DNA of 64,000 nt from an uncultured Polaribacter sp. Lineage in GTDB: Bacteria; Bacteroidota; Bacteroidia; Flavobacteriales; Flavobacteriaceae. Position 1 is the first letter of the stretch. Each line of letters opens with the position of its first letter. Below the pieces are notes generated by a model. The model made no database searches, had not been told where the DNA came from, and worked only from the letters and a program-made list of their open reading frames with translations. The position numbers and the translations under genes were made by a program. The DNA is taken from assembly GCA_943787375.1 (NCBI GenBank), contig CALSME010000007.1, forward strand, positions 58,991 through 122,990, given 5' to 3'. Positions 35,196 through 42,887 of this stretch are shown here, piece by piece.

Positions 35196-36200
35196 ATGAA
35201 GAAAGTTATTTTAATATTAGTAGCAGTTTGTTTTTTGGTGAGCTGTAAATCTGCATATAAAACACAGAAATTTGTAACGGAAGAAATTCCGTTAGAACCC
35301 AACTACAATGAAGAAAAAAATTGGGCTGTTTTGCCGTCTACGTATTTAAAAGAATTGATTGCATTTTCATCTCAAGAAAGAGATACTTTACAAGCCGATG
35401 TTTTTTATGTGTATCCAACTTTAAATACAGAAAAAGAAGATGCCCGTTGGAATGCGCCTATTGAAGATGTAATTCAACAAAATAAGGTTCTTAATAAAGC
35501 TGTACTCTTTCAGGCATCCGCTTTTACAACTGCGGGTAAATTATATGTGCCCTTTTATAGACAAGCACATATACGATCTTATCAAATGCTAGAAAATGGT
35601 GGAGAAAAAGCACTTTTATTAGCCTATTCAGATGTTAAAAGAGCTTTTGAAACCTATTTAAAAAAATACAATAATGGCCGACCTATTATTATCGCAAGTC
35701 ACAGTCAAGGTTCAACACATACCAAGTTTTTATTGCGAGATTTTTTTGACAACAAACCTTTGCAAAAACAATTAATTGCAGCGTATGTAGTGGGTACTGT
35801 TCTAAAGCCAGATTTATTTACGTCGATTCAGCCGATGACAGCACCAAACGAAGTTGGTGGGATTGTTGGATGGAATACTTTTAAAAAAGGTCATTACCCG
35901 AAAGGGAAAAATATTTATGTTGGAAGTGTAACTACGAATCCGATTACATGGAATTCCGAAAAAATAACGGAATTAAATCAACACAAAGGCTTCTTATATT
36001 CAAATAAAAAAATCTACAAAAAAGCATTAAAAATTGAAGTTACAGACGGCCTCATTTGGGCTACAAATCCTAAATTCCCAATGCGTCTTTTTATGTCTTT
36101 TATGAAAAGCTATCATGTAGGAGATATCAATCTTTTTTGGCAAGACATTAGAGATAATGCTGTTTTAAGAACACATGCTTTTTTGGAGAATTCTAATTGA
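35196..36200 (+). CDS. DUF3089 alpha/beta-hydrolase-like lipoprotein
   Basis: A 334-residue exported protein of the DUF3089 family. The lipoprotein signal ends at FLVSC (Cys17). A lipase-type nucleophile elbow, IIIASHSQGS, places the likely catalytic Ser at 170, and VFYVYPTLN (about 69-77) is the first strand of the hydrolase core. The substrate is unknown. Its last eight bases overlap the end of the convergent ArsC-like gene. Confidence 0.88.
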   Translation: MKKVILILVAVCFLVSCKSAYKTQKFVTEEIPLEPNYNEEKNWAVLPSTYLKELIAFSSQERDTLQADVFYVYPTLNTEKEDARWNAPIEDVIQQNKVLNKAVLFQASAFTTAGKLYVPFYRQAHIRSYQMLENGGEKALLLAYSDVKRAFETYLKKYNNGRPIIIASHSQGSTHTKFLLRDFFDNKPLQKQLIAAYVVGTVLKPDLFTSIQPMTAPNEVGGIVGWNTFKKGHYPKGKNIYVGSVTTNPITWNSEKITELNQHKGFLYSNKKIYKKALKIEVTDGLIWATNPKFPMRLFMSFMKSYHVGDINLFWQDIRDNAVLRTHAFLENSN

Positions 36201-36540
36201 TTTTTGCTTTGAGTGCTGCAATAACATTTTTGCTATTTCCAATAAAAATGCTGTCTTCGACCATAAATACAGGACGTTTTAAAAAGGTATATTCTTCCAA
36301 GATATATTGACGATAATCAGCTTCAGAAAGTGTTTTGTTTTTCAAGTCCAATGCCTTGTAAAGCTTTGCTCGTTTATTAAACAATGCTTCATAACTTCCA
36401 GAACGTTGGTGCATTTCTTCTAGTTGTGCAACATTTACTGGATTCGACTTTATTTCTTGACGTTCAAAACCGGTAGTATTTACTTCTTTTAAAATTCTTC
36501 TACACGTATCACAAGTTTGTAAAAAATAGACTTTCTTCAT
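36193..36540 (-). CDS. ArsC/Spx-family thioredoxin-fold protein
   Basis: A 115-residue protein of the arsenate reductase (ArsC)/Spx family. The CxxC is C10-DTC13 in FLQTCDTCRRI; canonical ArsC has a single catalytic Cys followed by arginine residues further on, and Spx has CxxC. The KRPVFMVEDSIFIG stretch (about 91-104) supplies the conserved Arg-Pro. Either a glutathione/thioredoxin-linked reductase or a redox protein. It stands alone. Confidence 0.85.
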   Translation of the reverse strand: MKKVYFLQTCDTCRRILKEVNTTGFERQEIKSNPVNVAQLEEMHQRSGSYEALFNKRAKLYKALDLKNKTLSEADYRQYILEEYTFLKRPVFMVEDSIFIGNSKNVIAALKAKIN

Positions 36541-36583
36541 TCATTTATAGTATTATATTTACATTTCAAAATTAAACATAAAA

Positions 36584-37039
36584 ATGAAAATACAATTCGA
36601 TGTTTTAAGAAAATCACGCGATTTAGTTTTAAAAGAATTACACGGATTAACATTAGCGCAAATCCATACCATTCCAGCAGGGTTTAAAAACAATATTGCT
36701 TGGAATGTTGCACATTTAGTGGTGACACAACAATTGCTGCATTACAAATTATCGGGTTTAAATTGCTTGTGTCCAGATGATTTAATTGAAGCGCATGCCA
36801 AAGGAACATTGCCAACAAAAACGTTTTCTGAAGAAGAGTTTGAAGAGGTAAAAGAACTGTTAGTGGGCTTGCCAGATACTTTAGAAGAAGATTTTGAAGC
36901 TGGTATTTTTGTCAATTTTCACGAATATCCAACCAGTACCGGTTTTGTTTTGAACTCCTTAGAAACCGCAATGATATTTAATAATTTTCATGAAGGCGTG
37001 CATTATGGAATTATTAGATCGATTAAAAGATTCGTATAA
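36584..37039 (+). CDS. DinB family protein
   Basis: A 151-residue four-helix DinB/YfiT-like protein. The metal-site histidines characteristic of the fold can be seen in NVAHLVVTQQ (about 43-52) and in the last helix, NNFHEGVHYGI (about 132-142). DinB-fold enzymes are thiol-dependent transferases or are uncharacterised. Divergent from the ArsC-like gene by 43 bases and convergent with the next gene across a terminator. Confidence 0.87.
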   Translation: MKIQFDVLRKSRDLVLKELHGLTLAQIHTIPAGFKNNIAWNVAHLVVTQQLLHYKLSGLNCLCPDDLIEAHAKGTLPTKTFSEEEFEEVKELLVGLPDTLEEDFEAGIFVNFHEYPTSTGFVLNSLETAMIFNNFHEGVHYGIIRSIKRFV

Positions 37040-37086
37040 TCGTTTTATCTAATCGCTAGAATTTAATAAGCGGTATCCTACCGTAA

Positions 37087-37117
37087 AAAAAAGTACGCAT
37101 ATTTTGCGTGCTTTTTT
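37087..37117. terminator. Bidirectional terminator after dinB
   Basis: Thirteen-base arms at 37087-37099 and 37105-37117 (AAAAAAGTACGCA and TGCGTGCTTTTTT, one wobble) with a 5-base loop. It serves the DinB gene on the plus strand and overlaps the stop codon of the convergent lipoprotein gene. Confidence 0.75.
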
Positions 37118-38723
37118 ATTGGTTCACTTTAAATACGGGATTTAGATAATAGTTGGGTCTTAAACTTAAATCTTCATCCTTAAAATAGATGATTTTTTCA
37201 GGCAATATTTTTTCTAAGTAATTTCCAGTATCCCAAACATTGTTTTGATTACGATCCTCAATGGCTCTTACCGTATATGCTTTTGGTTCTAATAAATCAT
37301 ACACGATTGTAGCTGTTTTTTGTACGAAGTTTCTTTGAACTAATTCAAATTTAGCATCTAACAATTCGATAATGTAATTTTTTGAAGCTGGATTTTCTAC
37401 TTTCAAGGTTATTCGTCCATAATCTTCAATTTCTTGTGTTCGTACTCGGTATGTTAGCGTGTCATTTTTAAATGCATAAATGTCTGATATTGCTTCGGGT
37501 AAAATCGAAATTCGATATAGTTGCACTGGTTCTTTATCAAAAACAATCGCTAATTTATTTTCTTTTTCGTCAATAATACTCTTAAAGCTTACCGCGAGAG
37601 AATCCTTGTTCATGATTGCTATTTTTGTGGTATCGAGGTTCATTACAGGATTGTTTGTGCGTATGAAGAAGGTGTCTCTGAAATGAATGATCCCTAAAGT
37701 ACCTGTAATGCTTAAACTATCTAATTTCTTTTTACGAAGCTTTACCGTTACAGTATCTCTTAATGTTGCATTTGAGACGATGAAGTTTAATGAATCTGCC
37801 TCAAAAGGCGAAAACCAGTAGTTTAAGGTATCTTTTTCTTGTTCAAATTTTGCAATGCTTTTAAAATCTTCGGGTGTATCTGAAAGCAATGTCACTTTTA
37901 AGTCTTCTTTTTTACCATAAAAAGGAAAAATTAATCGTCCCTTTTTAAGTTCTTTTGCTCTTCCAAATTTAAAAGGTTGTGTTTCTTTAAAAACTACAAT
38001 ATCTTTTTGAAGAATACTGTCTCTAGGCAACTGAATGGTATCTGTATAAAAACCAATTTGATCTGTTTTAGGATCAAATAGGTAATCATTTGTGGTTTCC
38101 TTCAAGGCAACCATTAAGTAGTTTCCATCTTTTAAGTTCGAAAAATTAAAGTGAATAGAATCTGTCGTTGTTGTTACATAATTCGGTTTTTCTCGATAGA
38201 CAATAGAGTCTGTAAAAGCACTGTCTATTTTATAGAGCAAAACATTAAAATCTCTGTTAGGTTTATTGACTAAAACATCTTTTACGGTTCCTTTAGATTT
38301 AAGAGAGTCAATATAATTACCCGTAGAGAAAACATATTTAAAACGTTCTAATGGATTACTTTCGTTATTGTCTTCTATGGCATTTCCGAAATTGAAAATA
38401 TAAGTGGTGTTCTTTAATAAGGTGTCGACAATCTCTATTTCTAAATATTTACTAGCAAACCCCTGTGGCGTAATTAATGGCGGGTATTTCATAGGTGGAG
38501 AAATCACCAATTGCTTGTTTAGATTTTTTAGTTTTATAAACTCGTTGAATGATAATTTAATTTTTGCAGCTTCAAAATTTGTATTTTCGTAGGGTGGAGT
38601 AGCAGTCACCATTAATGGTGCAGCCTCATCTCTTGGACCACCATCGGGTCTACTTGTTCTTGCACAGTTTGCTAAAACGAGTGAAATGACTGTAAAAAAT
38701 AAAACTTTAAGCGTGTTTTTCAA
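37116..38723 (-). CDS. Ig-like (Big_5) domain lipoprotein
   Basis: A 535-residue lipoprotein whose signal ends at LANC (Cys20), followed by ARTSRPDGGPRDEAAP. The next 100 residues match the SbsA-type Ig-like domain (PPYENTNFEAAKIKLSFNEFI, then LNKQLVISPPMKYPP). The rest is beta-rich and repetitive without a known domain. The family is common in Bacteroidota as a cell-surface or periplasmic protein of unknown role. It lies 55 bases downstream of the ComF gene on the same strand. Confidence 0.85.
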   Translation of the reverse strand: MKNTLKVLFFTVISLVLANCARTSRPDGGPRDEAAPLMVTATPPYENTNFEAAKIKLSFNEFIKLKNLNKQLVISPPMKYPPLITPQGFASKYLEIEIVDTLLKNTTYIFNFGNAIEDNNESNPLERFKYVFSTGNYIDSLKSKGTVKDVLVNKPNRDFNVLLYKIDSAFTDSIVYREKPNYVTTTTDSIHFNFSNLKDGNYLMVALKETTNDYLFDPKTDQIGFYTDTIQLPRDSILQKDIVVFKETQPFKFGRAKELKKGRLIFPFYGKKEDLKVTLLSDTPEDFKSIAKFEQEKDTLNYWFSPFEADSLNFIVSNATLRDTVTVKLRKKKLDSLSITGTLGIIHFRDTFFIRTNNPVMNLDTTKIAIMNKDSLAVSFKSIIDEKENKLAIVFDKEPVQLYRISILPEAISDIYAFKNDTLTYRVRTQEIEDYGRITLKVENPASKNYIIELLDAKFELVQRNFVQKTATIVYDLLEPKAYTVRAIEDRNQNNVWDTGNYLEKILPEKIIYFKDEDLSLRPNYYLNPVFKVNQ

Positions 38724-38778
38724 GAGGTGTAATTTAGTTACAAATAAACAATTTATTTTTCAGTTTTTAATGTTAAAA

Positions 38779-39471
38779 TTATCTTGTAAATGACATTGTT
38801 AAAATACTGATTTTAATGTTGGGAGCCTTTCGTAATTCTTTGCAACAAGCCTCTAATGTAGCTCCAGTTGTAAGTACGTCGTCGATTAATAGAATGTGCT
38901 TGTTCGCGAAAATAGTGGTGTCTTGTAGTGAGAATTTCAATTCGTTGTTTTCAAACCTTTCAAAACGTTGTTTGAAAGTCTGTGTTTTTGTTGTATCGAT
39001 TTTTAAAAGAATATTTTGTTTTAGCGGTTTATTCAAGTAAAAACTCACGCGCTCACCAAACTTTGTAAGTTGATTGTATCCTCTTTTCTTTAATTTCTTT
39101 GGATGCAGTGGAACTGGCACAATAAAATCGACTTCAGTAAATTGTTTGTTTTCTATAAGAAGTTCGCCAATCCAATTACCTAGAAAGTTCCCGATATTTT
39201 CATTGCCATTATATTTTAATTCATGAATCAGTTTTTTTGTTTTTCCCTCTTTACTGAAAGATAATAAGGTATTTGCTTCTTCTAAAGGGATTCTGCCATA
39301 AAACTTTCTCGAAATTTCATTTTTAGAAGCATCTTTAAAAAATAACACAGGCAAATCATGCCGACAAATTGTACAAGCAAAAACCTCATTTTCAAAAAGT
39401 GGATACTCACAAATTAAACATAATTTTGGAAAAAAAATTTGGAGTATGTCTTCTATAACTTGTATTTTCAC
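38779..39471 (-). CDS. ComF family phosphoribosyltransferase-like protein
   Basis: A 230-residue ComF-type protein, a family needed for DNA uptake in naturally competent bacteria. The N-terminal zinc finger has CLICEYPL and CTICRHDLP (about 17-39). The PRTase domain has VPVPLHPKKLKKRGYNQ (about 117-133) and the PRPP loop LLIDDVLTTGAT (about 194-205). No other competence genes lie nearby. Divergent from the methyltransferase gene. Confidence 0.92.
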   Translation of the reverse strand: MKIQVIEDILQIFFPKLCLICEYPLFENEVFACTICRHDLPVLFFKDASKNEISRKFYGRIPLEEANTLLSFSKEGKTKKLIHELKYNGNENIGNFLGNWIGELLIENKQFTEVDFIVPVPLHPKKLKKRGYNQLTKFGERVSFYLNKPLKQNILLKIDTTKTQTFKQRFERFENNELKFSLQDTTIFANKHILLIDDVLTTGATLEACCKELRKAPNIKISILTMSFTR

Positions 39472-39515
39472 AGCGCTTTTTTATCTAAGGTACAAAAAGT
39501 TAAAAATTAAATAAT

Positions 39516-40079
39516 TTGACAGACACAATCAAGTTTTTTAAAGAAGCTATTAAAACATTAAAAACTTCTGGTACAGTAATGCCCAGTTCTTCTTTTTTAG
39601 CCCAAAAAATGTTGCGGAATATTCATTTTGCTTCTGCAGATATTATTGTAGAATTCGGCCCTGGAAATGGCGCCATCACAAAATTTATTTTAAGAAAACT
39701 ACATCCAACAGCACTATTAATCTGTTTTGAAATTAATGAGAACTTTTACAAAACCTTAACTGAAATTAAGCACTCACAGCTGATTGTTTTAAAATCTTCT
39801 GCAGAAAACCTTGAAGAAGAATTGCTTAGGTTGGGAATCCCTGAAGTAAATTATATCATTTCCAGCCTGCCTTTATCGATGCTTCCTGAAAATGTTACGG
39901 ATGTGATTTTAACCCAATCTTATCAAGTTTTGAAACCCAATGGTACTTTCACGCAATATCAATATAGTTTGTATAATCGTAAGAAACTTCAACTATTTTT
40001 TAGGAATTCCATTTCTTTAAAATTTGAATTTTTAAATTTCCCTCCAGCTTTCATTTATTTATGTAAGAAAGTAGACTGA
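39516..40079 (+). CDS. Class I SAM-dependent methyltransferase (phospholipid N-methyltransferase-like)
   Basis: A 187-residue methyltransferase with motif I VEFGPGNGAIT (about 47-57). The context TVMPSSSFLAQKML (about 18-31) is like bacterial phosphatidylethanolamine N-methyltransferases (PmtA) and the related rRNA adenine dimethylases. The start is TTG at 39516-39518 (MTDTIKFFKE), since no ATG precedes the conserved region. Target uncertain: phospholipid is the best guess. Confidence 0.8.
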   Translation: MTDTIKFFKEAIKTLKTSGTVMPSSSFLAQKMLRNIHFASADIIVEFGPGNGAITKFILRKLHPTALLICFEINENFYKTLTEIKHSQLIVLKSSAENLEEELLRLGIPEVNYIISSLPLSMLPENVTDVILTQSYQVLKPNGTFTQYQYSLYNRKKLQLFFRNSISLKFEFLNFPPAFIYLCKKVD

Positions 40080-40085
40080 TTTTTC

Positions 40086-40115
40086 TTGATAACTTTTTAG
40101 ATTCGTTTATATTTG
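40086..40115 (+). promoter_or_regulatory. Promoter of glycyl-tRNA synthetase gene
   Basis: TTG at 40086-40088 and TATATTTG at 40108-40115 are 19 bases apart, a strong Bacteroidota promoter. It ends only 8 bases before the ATG at 40124, so the message should have almost no leader. Confidence 0.7.
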
Positions 40116-40123
40116 CCCTAATT

Positions 40124-41665
40124 ATGGCAAAACAAGAAGATCAATTTAAAAAAGTATTATCCCACGCAAAAGAATATGGTTATGTATTTCAATCAAGTGA
40201 AATTTATGACGGATTAAGTGCAGTGTACGATTATGCTCAAAATGGTGTTGAGTTAAAGAAGAATATTAGAGATTATTGGTGGAAAGCAATGGTGCAAATG
40301 CACGAAAACATTGTTGGGATCGATGCCTCCATTTTAATGCATCCTACCACCTGGAAAGCTTCCGGTCACGTAGATGCTTTTAATGATCCTTTAATCGACA
40401 ACAAAGATTCAAAAAAACGCTACAGAGCAGATGTTTTAATAGAAGATTACTGTGCGAAAATTGAAGCAAAAATCAACAAAGAAGTAAACAAAGCGGCAAA
40501 ACGTTTTGGAGAAGCTTTTAACAAAGAAGAATTTTTAGCAACCAATGGACGCGTTGTAGGCTATCAAGAGAAAATAAATACCATTCTTTCTAGAATGGGT
40601 GCTTCCTTAGAAAAGGAAGATTTATTGGATGTAAAAGCTTTGATTGAAGAATTAGAAATCGCAGATCCTTTAACAGGCTCCAGAAATTGGACAGAGGTAA
40701 AACAGTTCAATTTAATGTTTGGTACTAAGTTAGGTGCTTCTGCAGATACCGCTATGGATTTGTATTTGCGTCCAGAAACTGCACAAGGTATTTTTGTGAA
40801 TTTTCTGAACGTTCAAAAAACAGGTAGAATGAAAATTCCTTTTGGAATTGCACAAACTGGAAAAGCTTTTAGGAATGAAATTGTTGCGCGACAATTTATA
40901 TTTAGAATGCGTGAGTTTGAACAAATGGAAATGCAATTTTTTGTAAAACCAGGAACCCAAAAAGATTGGTATGATCAATGGAAAACAACCCGATTAAAAT
41001 GGCACCTTTCTCTTGGAATGGGGGCAGAAAACTATCGTTTTCATGACCACGATAAATTAGCACATTATGCAGATGCAGCAGCAGATATTGAGTTTAAATT
41101 CCCGTTTGGTTTTAAAGAATTAGAAGGAATTCATTCCCGTACCGATTTTGATTTAAAAGCACACGAAGAATTTTCTGGTAAAAAATTGCAATACTTTGAT
41201 CACGAAGAAAATAAAAGTTATACTCCCTATGTTGTAGAAACTTCGATTGGTTTGGATCGAATGTTTTTAGCTGTTTTTTCCAATTCGTTACAAGAAGAAG
41301 CATTAGAAAATGGAACTTCACGTACAGTTTTAAAATTACCCCCAATTTTAGCACCCTATAAAGCAGCAATTCTTCCGTTGGTGAAAAAAGACGGATTGCC
41401 AGAAGTTGCTCGTAAAATTATGGACGATTTAAAATGGGATTTCAACGTTTTTTATGACGAAAAAGATGCCGTTGGAAAACGTTATAGAAGACAAGATGCA
41501 GCAGGAACCCCTTTTTGTATTACAGTAGATCACCAAACCTTAGAAGACAACTCTGTAACCATTCGTCATCGAGATACGATGGAGCAAAAAAGAGTAAAAA
41601 TTATAGAATTAAAAGAATTAATACATGCAGAAGTTGCCGTAAAAAATTGGCTTCAAAGAATGTAG
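40124..41665 (+). CDS. glyS: Glycyl-tRNA synthetase (one-chain type)
   Basis: Charges tRNA-Gly. The 513-residue single-chain class II enzyme shows motif 2, the FRNEIVARQFIFRMREFEQME region (about 249-269), and motif 3, SIGLDRMFLAVF (about 376-387). The anticodon-binding domain is C-terminal (PPILAPYKAAILPL). Bacteroidota use this eukaryote-like one-chain form rather than the alpha2-beta2 enzyme. A strong terminator follows. Confidence 0.96.
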   Translation: MAKQEDQFKKVLSHAKEYGYVFQSSEIYDGLSAVYDYAQNGVELKKNIRDYWWKAMVQMHENIVGIDASILMHPTTWKASGHVDAFNDPLIDNKDSKKRYRADVLIEDYCAKIEAKINKEVNKAAKRFGEAFNKEEFLATNGRVVGYQEKINTILSRMGASLEKEDLLDVKALIEELEIADPLTGSRNWTEVKQFNLMFGTKLGASADTAMDLYLRPETAQGIFVNFLNVQKTGRMKIPFGIAQTGKAFRNEIVARQFIFRMREFEQMEMQFFVKPGTQKDWYDQWKTTRLKWHLSLGMGAENYRFHDHDKLAHYADAAADIEFKFPFGFKELEGIHSRTDFDLKAHEEFSGKKLQYFDHEENKSYTPYVVETSIGLDRMFLAVFSNSLQEEALENGTSRTVLKLPPILAPYKAAILPLVKKDGLPEVARKIMDDLKWDFNVFYDEKDAVGKRYRRQDAAGTPFCITVDHQTLEDNSVTIRHRDTMEQKRVKIIELKELIHAEVAVKNWLQRM

Positions 41666-41688
41666 TTTCTTAAGACATTTATAAAAGT

Positions 41689-41719
41689 AAAGAACCTCAC
41701 GAAATTCGTGAGGTTCTTT
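41689..41719 (+). terminator. Terminator after glycyl-tRNA synthetase gene
   Basis: Perfect 15-base arms at 41689-41703 and 41705-41719 around a single A. The loop would open by several pairs in the real RNA. It ends in T residues and lies between convergent genes, so it may act both ways. Confidence 0.8.
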
Positions 41720-41738
41720 TATGAAGTTTTTTATAAAA

Positions 41739-42239
41739 TTAAAATTTCCATCCAACATTTACCCCCACTCTGGGTAATAAAATAGGAGAATTCGCACTAA
41801 ATAAATTTCGTCCAATACCGCCATAAATATCTACAAGGAACCCGCTTTCTGAAATGTATTTTGCTCCAAATGAGATCCCCAAAGCACTGTCGGAATATTT
41901 TTCATAAATATTAGGCTCCCCTGCTATTTCAATTTTTTTATACCCTGTTCCTATTCCGAAGAAACCCTCACCAAAAAGATTCCAAACCCTGTCCGAGGTG
42001 AAATAATGTCGTAGGTAAGGCGTTACCATACTTTCTTCATTGTATCTGAAGTCTGCAGATTTTTGTTCAAAGTTATACAAACCAGAAATTCCTATTGATG
42101 TGTCTCCACTGAGATAGTATTCGTAGGAAATATCGATGGTTTTTAAGATCAAAGCGTTTGCAATATTTAATTTTACTTCTTGTTGTGCAAGTGTTATTGT
42201 AGCAATGAAAAGCGTAAAAATTAAAAGTATTTTTTTCAT
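41739..42239 (-). CDS. Small outer-membrane beta-barrel protein (copy 1)
   Basis: A 166-residue exported protein with a signal peptide (MKKILLIFTLFIATITLAQ, 1-19). The mature part is alternating beta strands (ISYEYYLSGDTSIGISGLYNF, ALGISFGAKYISESGFLVDIYGG) ending in GVNVGWKF, the aromatic C-terminus expected for outer-membrane barrels. It is a paralogue of the next gene: both share the SYEY, GIS/GIA and IYLGIGRNL/IYGGIGRNL motifs. Function unknown. Confidence 0.8.
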   Translation of the reverse strand: MKKILLIFTLFIATITLAQQEVKLNIANALILKTIDISYEYYLSGDTSIGISGLYNFEQKSADFRYNEESMVTPYLRHYFTSDRVWNLFGEGFFGIGTGYKKIEIAGEPNIYEKYSDSALGISFGAKYISESGFLVDIYGGIGRNLFSANSPILLPRVGVNVGWKF

Positions 42240-42279
42240 AAAATTGTATTTTACCTCAAATTTACGAAATTAAGATGAC

Positions 42280-42837
42280 TTAAAATCGGTAGCCAAGAGA
42301 GATTCCTCCTCTACCTACTGCCTCAATAGAACTGTTGTCACCTCCTAAGTTTCTTCCAATTCCTAAATAGATTTCGGCTGTAAATCCTCTTTTCGTTGTA
42401 AATTTTCCTCCAGCTGAAATTCCGACTGCAAAATCGGTTTCATTTTCTTGCCTGTAGGAACCATTTCCATTAAAATCATACGTTTCATTCTCATAGGTGT
42501 GCAACATACCAAAACCCTCTACAAAAAAACCTCTTGCATATTGGTTTGAAAAATATCTTCTATAAAAAGAAGTTAAAGAGGATTTTCTATAATAATTGAG
42601 TGCTTCACTTTCATTAAGAGCTACCAATGCTGCAATTCCAAATGAAGATTCTTCATTTATTAAGTACTCATAAGAAACATCTAACCATTCAAAGGCAAGC
42701 AAGTTCAATCCATTCATTTTTACTTCATGTTTTTTGTTTACATCCTGAGGAAATTCAGGCATTTTTTCTGTTACCGGCTCTTGACCAAGTGCAAGTCCGC
42801 TAACGAATAGGCAAATAAATAAGGTACATTTTTTCAT
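42280..42837 (-). CDS. Small outer-membrane beta-barrel protein (copy 2)
   Basis: A 185-residue protein from the ATG 42835-42837 (MKKCTLFICLFVSGLALG, signal peptide); an ATG six residues earlier is also possible. It is beta-rich and ends GGISLGYRF. It is clearly related to its 166-residue downstream neighbour (shared SYEYLI, SAGGKFTTKRGFTAEIYLGIGRNL-like block). The pair probably arose by tandem duplication. Function unknown. Confidence 0.8.
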   Translation of the reverse strand: MKKCTLFICLFVSGLALGQEPVTEKMPEFPQDVNKKHEVKMNGLNLLAFEWLDVSYEYLINEESSFGIAALVALNESEALNYYRKSSLTSFYRRYFSNQYARGFFVEGFGMLHTYENETYDFNGNGSYRQENETDFAVGISAGGKFTTKRGFTAEIYLGIGRNLGGDNSSIEAVGRGGISLGYRF

Positions 42838-42887
42838 CTTTTTTTGAGTGAACAATTTATTTTACAACAAGTGTGCCAAAAATAAAA

